Source: RGIG1995 sp045126815 (lineage in GTDB: Bacteria > Bacillota > Clostridia > Oscillospirales > CAG-272). From it: a DNA stretch of 35,530 nucleotides. The notes below the pieces were generated by a model. That model searched no databases. It was given only the letters and a program-made list of their open reading frames with translations, and had not been told where the DNA came from. This document shows, one piece after another, positions 1-6,640 of the stretch. The translations under genes and the position numbers were made by a program. Numbering within the stretch: position 1 is the first letter of the stretch; every line of letters starts with the position of its first letter. Where the stretch lies: NCBI GenBank assembly GCA_045126815.1, contig JBGVPD010000028.1:1-35530 (forward strand), in the 5' to 3' direction.

Positions 1-128
1 CCCTCGTCCTTGAAACCTGGGACGAAGGGTTATGGCTAACCTTATTGGAAACGGCTACAGTACACAAAGACAACAGCATTACATTCCGCTTCAAGAACGG
101 AGCGGACATTGAGGTTGGGGCTGAATAA
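1..128 (+). CDS. Serine recombinase, C-terminal fragment (partial)
   Basis: Reading frame 3 is open from the window edge to a TAA at 126-128 and encodes about 41 residues containing WDEGLWLTLLETATV and FRFKNGADIEV. This pattern (a W-x-E-x-L-W segment, then a 'V-x-x-D-x-x-I-x-F-x-F-x-x-G' strand) is typical of the extreme C-terminus of large serine recombinases of Clostridia (resolvase/invertase plus recombinase zinc-ribbon families). Such enzymes integrate and excise conjugative elements and prophages. The catalytic N-terminus lies outside the window, so activity cannot be judged. Its position suggests that the window opens at the right end of an integrated element. Family assignment rests on a short tail only. 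Confidence 0.72.
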   Translation, partial: LVLETWDEGLWLTLLETATVHKDNSITFRFKNGADIEVGAE

Positions 129-145
129 GCCCCTCCTTTTAAGTT

Positions 146-206
146 TGCACCAAAGAATTAGAAATGCACCAAAATGGTCGAGTGGTGCAAAACTATGCAC
201 CAAAGG
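146..206 (+). repeat. Three TGCACCAAA repeats after the recombinase
   Basis: TGCACCAAAG occurs at 146-155 and 196-205 and TGCACCAAAA at 165-174. An inverted GGTGCA lies at 184-189. They begin 18 nt after the recombinase stop. Short repeats next to a recombinase gene may be recombinase binding or crossover sites, but this is inference. Confidence 0.4.
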
Positions 207-246
207 AATATAGTATCAAAATATGCGTTTGTAGCCAAAACGAAAA

Positions 247-275
247 GAGCAGACATACGTCTGCTCTTTTTGTTT
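247..275 (+). terminator. Rho-independent terminator
   Basis: GAGCAGAC (247-254) pairs with GTCTGCTC (259-266) around a 4-nt loop and is followed by a T-rich tract. It probably ends the recombinase transcript. The stem sequence and the downstream bases (TTTTGTTTTGCTCAG, then ATGAAGTTTG) recur at other sites in this window. Confidence 0.7.
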
Positions 276-315
276 TGCTCAGAAGTAAATGAAGTTTGGA
301 TAAGCGGCCTCTACT

Positions 316-335
316 GGACCCGAACGGTCGGGTTC
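316..335. other. Strong hairpin (8 bp, ACGG loop)
   Basis: GGACCCGA (316-323) pairs with TCGGGTTC (328-335), with one G-T pair. It has no T-run, so it is not a terminator by itself. It lies 16 nt before a second hairpin that does have a T-run. The two could belong to a small structured RNA or to the end of the integrated element. Confidence 0.4.
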
Positions 336-350
336 ATGAGAAAACGCAGA

Positions 351-380
351 AAAAAATGCTCCGGTGGAGCGTTTTTTTCA
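351..380 (+). terminator. Probable terminator hairpin
   Basis: GCTCC (358-362) pairs with GGAGC (366-370) with loop GGT. The flanking A-run pairs with the seven T residues at 372-378. The geometry fits an intrinsic terminator on the plus strand. No gene directly upstream accounts for it. Confidence 0.5.
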
Positions 381-465
381 AAGTTTTTCCCCGCAAAGCA
401 AGGAGTATCGTGAGCGAGGGTTACCGAGAGAGCGAGACGACTATGCGACCGGGGGGCGAGCAAGC

Positions 466-499
466 GCTGGTTCGAATCCAGTCAGCAGGCAGTGCCTGC
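466..499 (+). other. tRNA T-arm-like relic followed by palindrome
   Basis: CTGG-TTCGAAT-CCAG (467-481) has the exact form of a tRNA T stem and loop (GGTTCGAATCC box). No matching acceptor 5' strand, D arm or anticodon arm is visible upstream, so it is not a complete tRNA. GCAGGCA and TGCCTGC (485-491 and 493-499) form an adjacent palindrome. It may be a tRNA 3'-end remnant or attachment-site scar. Confidence 0.4.
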
Positions 500-520
500 A
501 CCTAATTATGGGTGTAGTTA

Positions 521-640
521 CTGCTTGTTTTTTATTTATTGCACGATGTAGAATTTACTTATTAATATTTGTAAGTGAGGGACAGACGAAAATCTGTCCC
601 TTTATTTTTCTCAGAAGTTATTAAGTTACAAAATTCACAT
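521..640 (+). repeat. Dispersed intergenic repeat, copy A (carries terminator)
   Basis: This segment matches 1663-1770: TTTATTG(C/T)ACGATGTAGA, then TTATTAATATTTG, then a GACGAAA-type terminator hairpin, then a T-rich tail with CTCAGAAG or similar. A shorter third copy, terminator plus tail only, lies at 243-300. Confidence 0.55.
579..609 (+). terminator. Rho-independent terminator within repeat copy A
   Basis: GGGACAGA (579-586) pairs with TCTGTCCC (593-600), loop CGAAAA, followed by TTTATTTTTC. It is a good intrinsic terminator upstream of the nagB promoter. Confidence 0.75.
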
Positions 641-691
641 CAAAAACTTTATAAATCAAACTAAAACGGTATGATTTATTTACTTTATATA

Positions 692-719
692 TTGAAATAA
701 TTTTTCTTTGTGCTATAAT
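692..719 (+). promoter_or_regulatory. Promoter for nagB (extended -10)
   Basis: TTGAAA (692-697), a 16-nt spacer and TATAAT (714-719) preceded by TG at 711-712 form an extended -10. It leaves a leader of about 125 nt before nagB. Confidence 0.65.
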
Positions 720-795
720 ATTTTACATAGAGATATAGATGATTTTAAATAGTATATATTTGGTGCTCTTGCCTCTGTTTTTTAAAATGTAAATT

Positions 796-819
796 ACTCT
801 TATAACGTTACGTAAGAGT
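796..819. promoter_or_regulatory. Inverted repeat in nagB leader
   Basis: ACTCTTA (796-802) and TAAGAGT (813-819) are perfect 7-bp arms around a 10-nt centre, ending 20 nt before the ribosome site. It could be an operator or an RNA hairpin affecting nagB. It does not resemble the NagR/YvoA site that I know. Confidence 0.35.
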
Positions 820-852
820 TTAATTAAATATAATATATAGGAGCTAGTAATT

Positions 853-1638
853 ATGAAATTAATTATCAAACAAGATTACGAAGAAATGAGTAAGTGGGCT
901 GCGCAGCATATTGCAAATGCTATAAACGCTCATAAGGAAAATCGCCCGTTTGTACTTGGTTTGCCTACAGGTTCTTCTCCGCTTGGAGTTTATAGAGAAC
1001 TTATTAAAATGAATAAAGCAGGCGAGGTAACATTTAAAAATGTAGTTACATTCAATATGGACGAGTATGTTGGTTTGCCTAGAGAGCATGACCAGAGCTA
1101 TTGGTATTTTATGCACGATAACTTCTTTAATCATATTGATATTCCGGCTGAAAATGTTAACATTTTGAATGGTATGGCAGAGGATTTAGAGGCAGAATGT
1201 CAGCGTTATGAAGATAAAATCGCTTCGTATGGCGGAATTGACTTGTTCTTGGGCGGTAGCGGTGTTGACGGACATATCGCTTTTAACGAGCCTTTCACTT
1301 CATTAACATCGAGAACCGGCGTTCGTGCTTTAACAGAAGACACATTGATCGTTAATTCTCGTTTCTTTGGTAATGATGTTAACAAGGTTCCGAAAACAGC
1401 TCTTTCAGTTGGTGTTGGTACCGTTTGCGATTCAAAACAGGTGTTGTTGGTAATCAACGGACACAATAAGGCACGTGCACTTCGTCATTGTGTTGAAGGC
1501 GGAGTTGACCATGCTTGGACAATCAGCGCATTACAGATGCATAAGGACGGAATTATTGCTTGTGATGAGGCTGCATGCGGTGAATTAAAGGTTGACACCT
1601 ACAAGTACTTTAAAGAAATTTATAAAAACGAGAAATAA
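853..1638 (+). CDS. nagB: Glucosamine-6-phosphate deaminase
   Basis: This cytoplasmic enzyme converts glucosamine 6-phosphate into fructose 6-phosphate and ammonia, the last step that brings amino sugars into glycolysis. The protein has 261 residues; the E. coli enzyme has 266. Visible hallmarks are LPTGSSPLGVY (37-47, phosphate loop), NMDEYVGL (68-75, with the catalytic Asp at 70) and GVDGHIAFNEP (137-147), where Asp139, His141 and Glu146 correspond to E. coli Asp141, His143 and Glu148. The start is an ATG preceded by AGGAG at 839-843. The gene stands alone: a terminator lies upstream, its own promoter is at 692-719, and a terminator follows at 1714. No nagA is next to it. Family assignment is secure; regulation is inferred from the leader repeat only. 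Confidence 0.95.
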   Translation: MKLIIKQDYEEMSKWAAQHIANAINAHKENRPFVLGLPTGSSPLGVYRELIKMNKAGEVTFKNVVTFNMDEYVGLPREHDQSYWYFMHDNFFNHIDIPAENVNILNGMAEDLEAECQRYEDKIASYGGIDLFLGGSGVDGHIAFNEPFTSLTSRTGVRALTEDTLIVNSRFFGNDVNKVPKTALSVGVGTVCDSKQVLLVINGHNKARALRHCVEGGVDHAWTISALQMHKDGIIACDEAACGELKVDTYKYFKEIYKNEK

Positions 1639-1662
1639 AATATAAAGAAAAGGCAAAATATA

Positions 1663-1770
1663 GCTTTTTGTTTATTGTACGATGTAGATATTTATTAATA
1701 TTTGCAAATGAAGGGGCAGACGAAAGTCTGTCCTTTTGTTTTGCCTGAAAAAAATGAAGTTTGAAAAAGT
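1663..1770 (+). repeat. Dispersed intergenic repeat, copy B
   Basis: This is homologous to 521-640: the same TTTATTG-ACGATGTAGA opening, TTATTAATATTTG centre, GACGAAAGTC hairpin and TTTTGTTTTGC tail with ATGAAGTTTG. Copies of an AT-rich unit carrying a terminator on both sides of nagB suggest a small repeat family in this genome. Confidence 0.55.
1713..1742 (+). terminator. nagB terminator
   Basis: GGGCAGAC (1714-1721) pairs with GTCTGTCC (1726-1733) closed by a GAAA tetraloop, followed by TTTTGTTTT. Confidence 0.8.
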
Positions 1771-1803
1771 GTACTCAGTCAAATATATTTTTTCCCATAC
1801 CTC

Positions 1804-1836
1804 TTGACAAAAACAATACTTCGTGATACGATGTAT
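1804..1836 (+). promoter_or_regulatory. PadR operon promoter with overlapping operator
   Basis: TTGACA (1804-1809), a 17-nt spacer and TACGAT (1827-1832) form the promoter. An inverted repeat with arms ATACTTCG (1816-1823) and CGATGTAT (1829-1836), 7 of 8 positions matching around a 5-nt centre, covers the -10. PadR dimers bind such sites near their own promoters, so self-repression is likely. Confidence 0.6.
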
Positions 1837-1856
1837 AACGTAAAGGGAGGTATTAT

Positions 1857-2177
1857 ATGGATATACAATTAAAACGAGGCCTTTTAGACGTATGTGTACT
1901 TGCTGCAATAAAAAATGAGGATTCGTACGGATATAAGATTATAAAAGACGTAAAGCCGTATATTGAGCTTTCGGAATCGACTTTATATACTATTTTAAAA
2001 CGATTGGAAACGTCAAATATGCTGACAGTTCGCACTGCAGAACACGGAGGCAGACTTCGCAAATATTACCGTATTACCGATGAGGGAATTAAGCGTATTG
2101 AAGAGTTTAAACGTGAGTGGGAAGAAATTTTATCTATCTACCAATTTGTAACCAAGGAGGAAAAATCTAATGACTAA
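1857..2177 (+). CDS. PadR-family transcriptional regulator
   Basis: This is a 106-residue winged-helix DNA-binding protein of the short PadR subfamily, which usually represses its own operon and responds to cell-envelope stress or small molecules. The recognition region SESTLYTILKRLETSNML (about 39-56) and the wing RLRKYYRITDEGIKRI (about 65-80) are the standard PadR signatures. The start is an ATG with GGGAGG at 1845-1850. The 3' end overlaps the DUF1700 gene by 8 nt, so translation is probably coupled. The operator over its promoter (1816-1836) supports autoregulation. The PadR-DUF1700-DUF4097 arrangement is common in Firmicutes and implies a membrane or envelope response. The inducer cannot be read from the sequence. 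Confidence 0.92.
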   Translation: MDIQLKRGLLDVCVLAAIKNEDSYGYKIIKDVKPYIELSESTLYTILKRLETSNMLTVRTAEHGGRLRKYYRITDEGIKRIEEFKREWEEILSIYQFVTKEEKSND

Positions 2178-2769
2178 ACTTAAGTTTATTTTGTCATTGA
2201 ACGAAAAATTGTCGGGATTACCGCGAGATGAAGTAGAAGAGAGACTGAATTTTTACAGTGAAATGATCGAGGATAGAATGGAAGAAGGTCTTTCTGAGGA
2301 AGAAGCGGTGTCGGCAGTAGGCTCTGTTGAACAAATAGCAGAACAGATCATATCAGAAATTCCTCTTACAAAGATTGCTAGTGAAAAGATAAAACCGAAA
2401 AGGCGGCTTAAGGGTTGGGAGATTTGCCTTTTGATACTTGGTGCACCGTTGTGGCTTTCTTTGGTTATCGCTGCTATTTCCATACTCTTTTCAATTTACG
2501 CTGTTTTGTGGTCTGCAATAATAACTTTATGGGCAGCCGCAGTTTCGGTTATAGGTGGCTCGGTCGGCGGTATTGTATCCGGTATTATATTTGCTTGTCA
2601 GGGTAAAAGTCTTATTGGTCTTGCTATGATAGGCGCCGGTATCGTATTAGCAGGAGTGTCAATCTTCCTTATTTATGGATGCGGGGCAACAACAAAAGCT
2701 ATTTTGTATTTAACAAAGAAAATTGCATTGTGGATCAAAAAATGTTTTATTAAGAAGGAGGAATTATAA
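2170..2769 (+). CDS. DUF1700 (HAAS-type) membrane protein
   Basis: This 199-residue protein has an N-terminal helical HAAS-like domain (about 5-62, with the acidic segment EEGLSEEEAVSAVGSVEQIA). A basic linker (KPKRR, about 76-79) follows, then a strongly hydrophobic part (about 84-180) with probably four membrane helices and a basic C-terminus. DUF1700 proteins are usually encoded between a PadR regulator and a DUF4097 protein, as here, and are thought to relay signals at the membrane; the mechanism is not established. The ATG at 2170 lies inside the padR 3' end and has AAGGAGG just upstream (2154-2160). The stop overlaps the next start by one base (TAATG), so the three genes form one translationally coupled operon. 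Confidence 0.88.
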   Translation: MTKLKFILSLNEKLSGLPRDEVEERLNFYSEMIEDRMEEGLSEEEAVSAVGSVEQIAEQIISEIPLTKIASEKIKPKRRLKGWEICLLILGAPLWLSLVIAAISILFSIYAVLWSAIITLWAAAVSVIGGSVGGIVSGIIFACQGKSLIGLAMIGAGIVLAGVSIFLIYGCGATTKAILYLTKKIALWIKKCFIKKEEL

Positions 2770-3740
2770 TGAGTAAGAAAAGTGTATGGCTTATTATAGC
2801 GATTTCTCTTATACTGATTGGCGGCATAATTTTTTCATTTGTAATGAGTCAACTTAACTGGGATTTCACCAAACTGTCAACGTCTAAATACGTGACAAAC
2901 AGTTATGATATAAATGATAGTTTTAAAAATATATCAATTGATACAGATACTGCCGATATAGTATTTGTACCTTCAGAAACTCAAAAGTGTTCAGTTGTAT
3001 GTTATGAGTATAATAACGAAAAACATACTGTTAAAATAGAAGATGATACACTTGTGATTAAGCGTAATGACACAAGAAAATGGTATGAGTGTATTGGTAT
3101 AAACTTTGGTACACCAAAAATAACAGTATACGTTCCTCAAGGCGAATACGGTAATTTTTCGGTAAAAACAAGTACGGGCGATGTTACAATACCTGAAACT
3201 TATACGTTTGAAAATGTTGACGTTTCGGTCAGTACGGGAAATGTAAAGTGTTTAGCATCAGCAGTGGGAAAAATAAAAATAAAATCGAGTACGGGTAATA
3301 TTCGAGTTGAAAATATATCTGCAGATACTCTTGATCTGTCTACATCAACGGGCAAAGTGACAGCCTCAAACGTTATATGCGAAAATGACGTAAAGATCAA
3401 AGTTTCAACGGGTGATACCAACATAACCGATATAAAGTGTAAAAACGTAATATCCAACGGAAGTACCGGCGATATGTTTTTGGAAAATGTTATTGCAGAT
3501 AATAAGTTTTCGATAGAGAGAAGTACGGGAGACGTAAAGCTTGAAAGTTGCGATGCCGGTGAAATATATATTGAAACCGACACGGGTGACGTAAAGGGAA
3601 CTTTATTGAGTGAAAAGGTGTTTATAACCAAGACCGATACAGGTAGGATCGATGTCCCGAAGACGTTAAGCGGAGGCAGATGCGAGATCACGACCGATAC
3701 GGGAAATATCAAGATAAGTGTCGGTTGGTATTTAGACTAA
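2769..3740 (+). CDS. DUF4097-type membrane-anchored beta-repeat protein
   Basis: This 323-residue protein has one N-terminal membrane helix (about 6-27) and an extracellular part rich in beta strands. From about residue 138 onward a short motif recurs roughly every 17-22 residues: STGDV, STGNV, STGNI, STGKV, STGDT, STGDM, STGDV, DTGDV, DTGRI and DTGNI, ten copies in all. This is the classic pattern of the DUF4097/DUF4098 'adhesin-like' family, in which each turn of a beta-solenoid ends in an S/D-T-G corner. The function is unknown; the context with PadR and DUF1700 points to an envelope sensor or scaffold. It starts with ATG at 2769, overlapping the DUF1700 stop, with AAGGAGGAA upstream. The terminator at 3772-3800 closes the operon. 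Confidence 0.88.
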   Translation: MSKKSVWLIIAISLILIGGIIFSFVMSQLNWDFTKLSTSKYVTNSYDINDSFKNISIDTDTADIVFVPSETQKCSVVCYEYNNEKHTVKIEDDTLVIKRNDTRKWYECIGINFGTPKITVYVPQGEYGNFSVKTSTGDVTIPETYTFENVDVSVSTGNVKCLASAVGKIKIKSSTGNIRVENISADTLDLSTSTGKVTASNVICENDVKIKVSTGDTNITDIKCKNVISNGSTGDMFLENVIADNKFSIERSTGDVKLESCDAGEIYIETDTGDVKGTLLSEKVFITKTDTGRIDVPKTLSGGRCEITTDTGNIKISVGWYLD

Positions 3741-3771
3741 TAATGCAAAAATGAACTTGTTGAGTTAAACG

Positions 3772-3802
3772 AAAAGGGCAGACGAAAGTCTGCCTTTTTT
3801 TA
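3772..3802 (+). terminator. Terminator of the PadR operon
   Basis: GGCAGAC (3777-3783), GAAA loop, GTCTGCC (3788-3794), then a run of T residues. The hairpin core matches those at 1714 and 579. Confidence 0.85.
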
Positions 3803-3844
3803 AAAAATTGCTATAAATTGTTTTGTTGTATTCGCGATTATCTA

Positions 3845-3873
3845 TTGAAATCTTATTGTTGATGTGATATAAT
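3845..3873 (+). promoter_or_regulatory. nfnAB promoter (extended -10) with structured leader
   Basis: TTGAAA (3845-3850), a 17-nt spacer and TATAAT (3868-3873) with TG at 3865-3866. The leader of about 130 nt contains arms CAGCTGTTT (3883-3891) and AAACAACTG (3901-3909), which pair with one mismatch. No known riboswitch is recognised there. Confidence 0.65.
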
Positions 3874-4010
3874 GATAATCGTCAGCTGTTTGCGTTTGAG
3901 AAACAACTGAAAATGAAAAGTTTTATATTTATTCCATTTTAGTCTTAACACAAAAACTTTTTTCAATTTTACAATACATAAAACAACATTATATGCGAAA
4001 GGAAAGAAAA

Positions 4011-4865
4011 ATGTATAGGATAGTTGATAAAAAGGTGTTAAATCCGACGGTTATGCAGTTACAGATAGAAGCGCCGTTGGTTGCAAACAAGGCAAGACCG
4101 GGACAGTTTATAATCTTGCGCGTTGATGAAAACAGCGAAAGAATACCTCTTACGGTTTCCGGTGTTAACAAAGAAAAGGGTACAGTTAAGATAATATATC
4201 AGATCGTCGGAGCGACGACGGAAAAACTGTCACATAAAGAAAAAGGAGACTATTTGCAGGACTTCGTAGGTCCTTTAGGGGTTGCGACACACCTTGACGG
4301 ACTTAAAAAAGTATGCATTGTCGGAGGCGGTGTTGGTTGCGCTATTGCTATGCCTATTGCCGAAGCGCTTCATGAAATGGGCGCTGACGTTACAAGTATC
4401 ATCGGTTTTAGAAACAAGGATCTTCTTATACTTGAAGATGAGTTCAGAGCTTGTTCAAACAGACTTCGTATAATGACAGATGACGGTTCATACGGTGAAA
4501 AAGGAAACGTTACCTTACCTCTTAAAGAGATGCTTGAAGACGGTGAAAAGTTTGATATGATCATCACCATAGGTCCCCTTATTATGATGAAGTTTGTTGT
4601 TGAAACTGCAAGACCGTTCAAAACTCCCATAACGGTGTCGATGAACCCGATTATGATCGACGGAACGGGAATGTGCGGAGGATGCAGACTTACTTTGAAT
4701 GTTAACGGCGAAAAGGTTACGAAGTTCGCCTGTGTTGACGGTCCCGATTTTAACGGATATGAAATAGATTTTGACGAAGCGATGTCGCGAGGCAGAATGT
4801 ACTCTCCTTTTGAACGTCACAAGCATGAAGAGACGTGTAATCTTTACAAAAAGGAGGTACAGTAA
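4011..4865 (+). CDS. nfnA: Nfn-type ferredoxin:NADP oxidoreductase, small (alpha) subunit
   Basis: This 284-residue cytoplasmic flavoprotein belongs to the family of the dihydroorotate dehydrogenase electron-transfer subunit (PyrK-like). With NfnB it is expected to couple NADH and reduced ferredoxin to NADP+ reduction by electron bifurcation. Visible features are the FAD-binding RIPLTVS (44-50), the NAD-binding GGGVGCA (105-111) and a C-terminal [2Fe-2S] site with Cys222, Cys225 and Cys241. The segment DGTGMCGGC supplies an Asp (217) where PyrK has a Cys; as I recall, Nfn uses three Cys and one Asp, which fits. I chose ATG 4011 because AAAGGA lies 7-8 nt upstream; an in-frame ATG at 3993 lacks a ribosome site. 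Its stop is one base from the nfnB start. 'SudB-like sulfide dehydrogenase subunit' is an older name for the same family. Confidence 0.85.
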   Translation: MYRIVDKKVLNPTVMQLQIEAPLVANKARPGQFIILRVDENSERIPLTVSGVNKEKGTVKIIYQIVGATTEKLSHKEKGDYLQDFVGPLGVATHLDGLKKVCIVGGGVGCAIAMPIAEALHEMGADVTSIIGFRNKDLLILEDEFRACSNRLRIMTDDGSYGEKGNVTLPLKEMLEDGEKFDMIITIGPLIMMKFVVETARPFKTPITVSMNPIMIDGTGMCGGCRLTLNVNGEKVTKFACVDGPDFNGYEIDFDEAMSRGRMYSPFERHKHEETCNLYKKEVQ

Positions 4866-4866
4866 A

Positions 4867-6282
4867 ATGATGAAGCCTAATATGTCACTTAAAAGAAATG
4901 AAATGCCGACGCAAGATGCAAAGGTACGTGCTCATAATTTTGACGAGGTTGCATTGGGGTATAGCGAAGAAACAGCCATTGACGAGGCTAAGAGATGTTT
5001 GAATTGCAAAAATATGCCTTGCGTTGACGGTTGTCCCGTAAAAATACACATCCCCGAATTTATATCCAAAATAAAAGAGGGTGATTTCGAGGGTGCATAC
5101 GATATAATCTCAAGATCTTCGTCACTTCCCGCTGTATGCGGAAGAGTTTGCCCTCAGGAGACACAGTGTGAATCAAAGTGCATCAGAGGAATAAAGGGCG
5201 AATCGGTAGGTATAGGAAGGCTTGAAAGATTTGTTGCAGACTGGCACAATACTTTTTGCAAAGATGAACCCGTACTTCCCGAAAGAAACGGACACAAAGT
5301 TGCTGTTGTAGGTTCAGGTCCGTCAGGCCTTACCTGCGCAGGCGACCTTGCTAAGAAAGGTTATGACGTTACCGTTTATGAGGCACTCCACACTGCAGGC
5401 GGTGTGCTTGTATACGGTATCCCCGAATTCCGTTTGCCTAAGGCGATAGTTGCCAAGGAAGTTGAGACTTTAAATAAACTCGGCGTAAAAATAGAAACAA
5501 ACGTTGTAATAGGAAAAACATTGACCATAGACGAGCTTTTTGAAATGGGATACGAAGCTGTATTCGTAGGTTCGGGAGCAGGTCTTCCCAATTTTATGGG
5601 CATACCCGGAGAGGCTCTTAACGGTGTGTACTCGGCAAATGAATTTTTGACGAGAAGCAATCTTATGAAATCATATCTTGATGATCCGGAAACACCAATA
5701 ATGAAGGGTGGTAAGGTGGCTGTTGTAGGCGGCGGAAACGTTGCTATGGATGCCGCAAGAACAGCTTTACGTTTGGGAGCTGAGAAAGTATATATTGTAT
5801 ATCGTCGTTCAATGGAAGAGCTTCCCGCAAGACGTGAGGAAGTTGAACACGCTGAAGAAGAAGGAATAGAATTCAGACTTCTTTGCAATCCTACGGAGAT
5901 TATTGGTTATAACAATCCTGAAAACGCTAGAGACAGTAAAAATGGGTTTGTTACGGGAATGAAATGTATAAAAATGGAACTAGGCGAACCCGATGAAAAG
6001 GGCAGAAGAAGACCCGTACCTGTTGAAAACTCTGAATTTGTTCTCGACGTTGATACTGTTGTTATGTCTATCGGTACTTCTCCCAATGCTCTTATTAAGA
6101 GTACAACAAAGGGGCTTGAAGTCAATAGGCGCGGCGGAATAGTAGTAAATGAAGACGGACTTACGTCAAGAGAAAGAGTATATGCCGGCGGAGATGCCGT
6201 AACGGGCGCTGCTACCGTTATTTCTGCTATGGGGGCAGGTAAGGTTGCCGCTAAAGCTATTGATGAATATTTAAGTAAGTAA
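4867..6282 (+). CDS. nfnB: Nfn-type ferredoxin:NADP oxidoreductase, large (beta) subunit (GltD-like)
   Basis: This 471-residue protein is homologous to the small subunit of glutamate synthase (GltD). Two cysteine groups near the N-terminus (44, 47, 52, 56 and 91, 95, 101, 105) match the two [4Fe-4S] clusters of this family. GSGPSG (149-154) binds FAD, GGGNVAMDAAR (288-298) binds NADP(H), and a C-terminal YAGGDAVTGAATVISAMGAGK completes the FAD site. No glutamate synthase large subunit is adjacent, and the partner upstream is NfnA, so an electron-bifurcating Nfn role is more likely than glutamate synthesis. The start is ATG 4867 with AAGGAGG at 4851-4857; a longer in-frame extension from 4771 would overlap nfnA and is rejected. 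The gene ends just before a bidirectional terminator. Confidence 0.88.
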   Translation: MMKPNMSLKRNEMPTQDAKVRAHNFDEVALGYSEETAIDEAKRCLNCKNMPCVDGCPVKIHIPEFISKIKEGDFEGAYDIISRSSSLPAVCGRVCPQETQCESKCIRGIKGESVGIGRLERFVADWHNTFCKDEPVLPERNGHKVAVVGSGPSGLTCAGDLAKKGYDVTVYEALHTAGGVLVYGIPEFRLPKAIVAKEVETLNKLGVKIETNVVIGKTLTIDELFEMGYEAVFVGSGAGLPNFMGIPGEALNGVYSANEFLTRSNLMKSYLDDPETPIMKGGKVAVVGGGNVAMDAARTALRLGAEKVYIVYRRSMEELPARREEVEHAEEEGIEFRLLCNPTEIIGYNNPENARDSKNGFVTGMKCIKMELGEPDEKGRRRPVPVENSEFVLDVDTVVMSIGTSPNALIKSTTKGLEVNRRGGIVVNEDGLTSRERVYAGGDAVTGAATVISAMGAGKVAAKAIDEYLSK

Positions 6283-6286
6283 ATAT

Positions 6287-6316
6287 AAAAAACCCTCGCA
6301 TGAAGCGAGGGTTTTT
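6287..6316. terminator. Bidirectional terminator between nfnB and a minus-strand gene
   Basis: ACCCTCGC pairs with GCGAGGGT around CATGAA/TGAA bases, flanked by A-runs and T-runs on both sides. It serves nfnB (ends 6282) and the converging small gene (ends 6327). Confidence 0.85.
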
Positions 6317-6326
6317 TGGATATATA

Positions 6327-6458
6327 TCAGTTACCGCAGCCACAACCGCAGCCACAACCACAACCGCCTCCGCAGTTGCAAAGGAAGAAGAGCACGAGGC
6401 AGATAGCGATGATAACCCAAATGTTTTCACAATCGAAAAGGTTACACAAGCAGTTCAT
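6327..6458 (-). CDS. 43-residue Cys/Gly-rich membrane miniprotein
   Basis: The minus strand encodes 43 residues from an ATG at 6458, preceded by a perfect AAAGGAGG with 6-nt spacing. The sequence has Cys at 3, 5 and 10, a single hydrophobic helix (about 12-27, WVIIAICLVLFFL) and a tail of alternating Cys and Gly (CGCGCGCGCG type, about 29-42) ending in Asn. Similar tiny 'one helix plus Cys/Gly tail' proteins occur in Clostridia, but none has a role I can name; metal binding or a spore/envelope location would be guesses. It converges with nfnB on a shared terminator and lies next to a SpoIVFB-like protease gene on the same strand. The long open frames on the plus strand here are its shadow (alternating codons reading as PQPQ). 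Confidence 0.72.
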   Translation of the reverse strand: MNCLCNLFDCENIWVIIAICLVLFFLCNCGGGCGCGCGCGCGN

Positions 6459-6640
6459 AAGGAACCTCCTTTCAGGGAAAGAGTTTTTGCTTTACCCTGA
6501 TATTATTCTATGCCTTAGCGGAGGTTTGGTTATAGGGAGGAGTGAACTGTTGTCAGGTGAAAATCGATGTTTTGTAAATATCCGAGCAAAAGGCTGTTAA
6601 ATGAAATGTATTTTTTGTAAATACTAAAAAAATAATAAAT

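Larger units (their letters stand above)
129..852. other. Gene-free stretch between recombinase and nagB
   Basis: I see no convincing protein gene here. Short open frames at 174-624 lack ribosome sites and read through hairpins. Contents in order are the TGCACCAAA repeats, a terminator, an 8-bp hairpin with ACGG loop (316-335), a terminator-like hairpin (351-378), a GAGCGAG-rich tract (about 393-462), a tRNA T-arm-like motif (466-482), a 7-bp palindrome (485-499), a dispersed repeat carrying a terminator (521-640), then the nagB promoter and leader. Confidence 0.6.

Noticed and set aside
466..482. Complete tRNA gene
   Set aside because: Only the T arm is present; no acceptor, D or anticodon arm can be built around it.
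174..624. Three overlapping short ORFs (79, 69 and 86 codons) on the plus strand
   Set aside because: They lack ribosome sites and read through hairpins, a T-arm-like motif and terminators; the GSNPV word is just a T-arm read in frame.
6300..6600. Plus-strand ORFs with PQPQPQ or TTAATT-rich sequence
   Set aside because: They are the opposite strand of the Cys/Gly miniprotein and its terminator.
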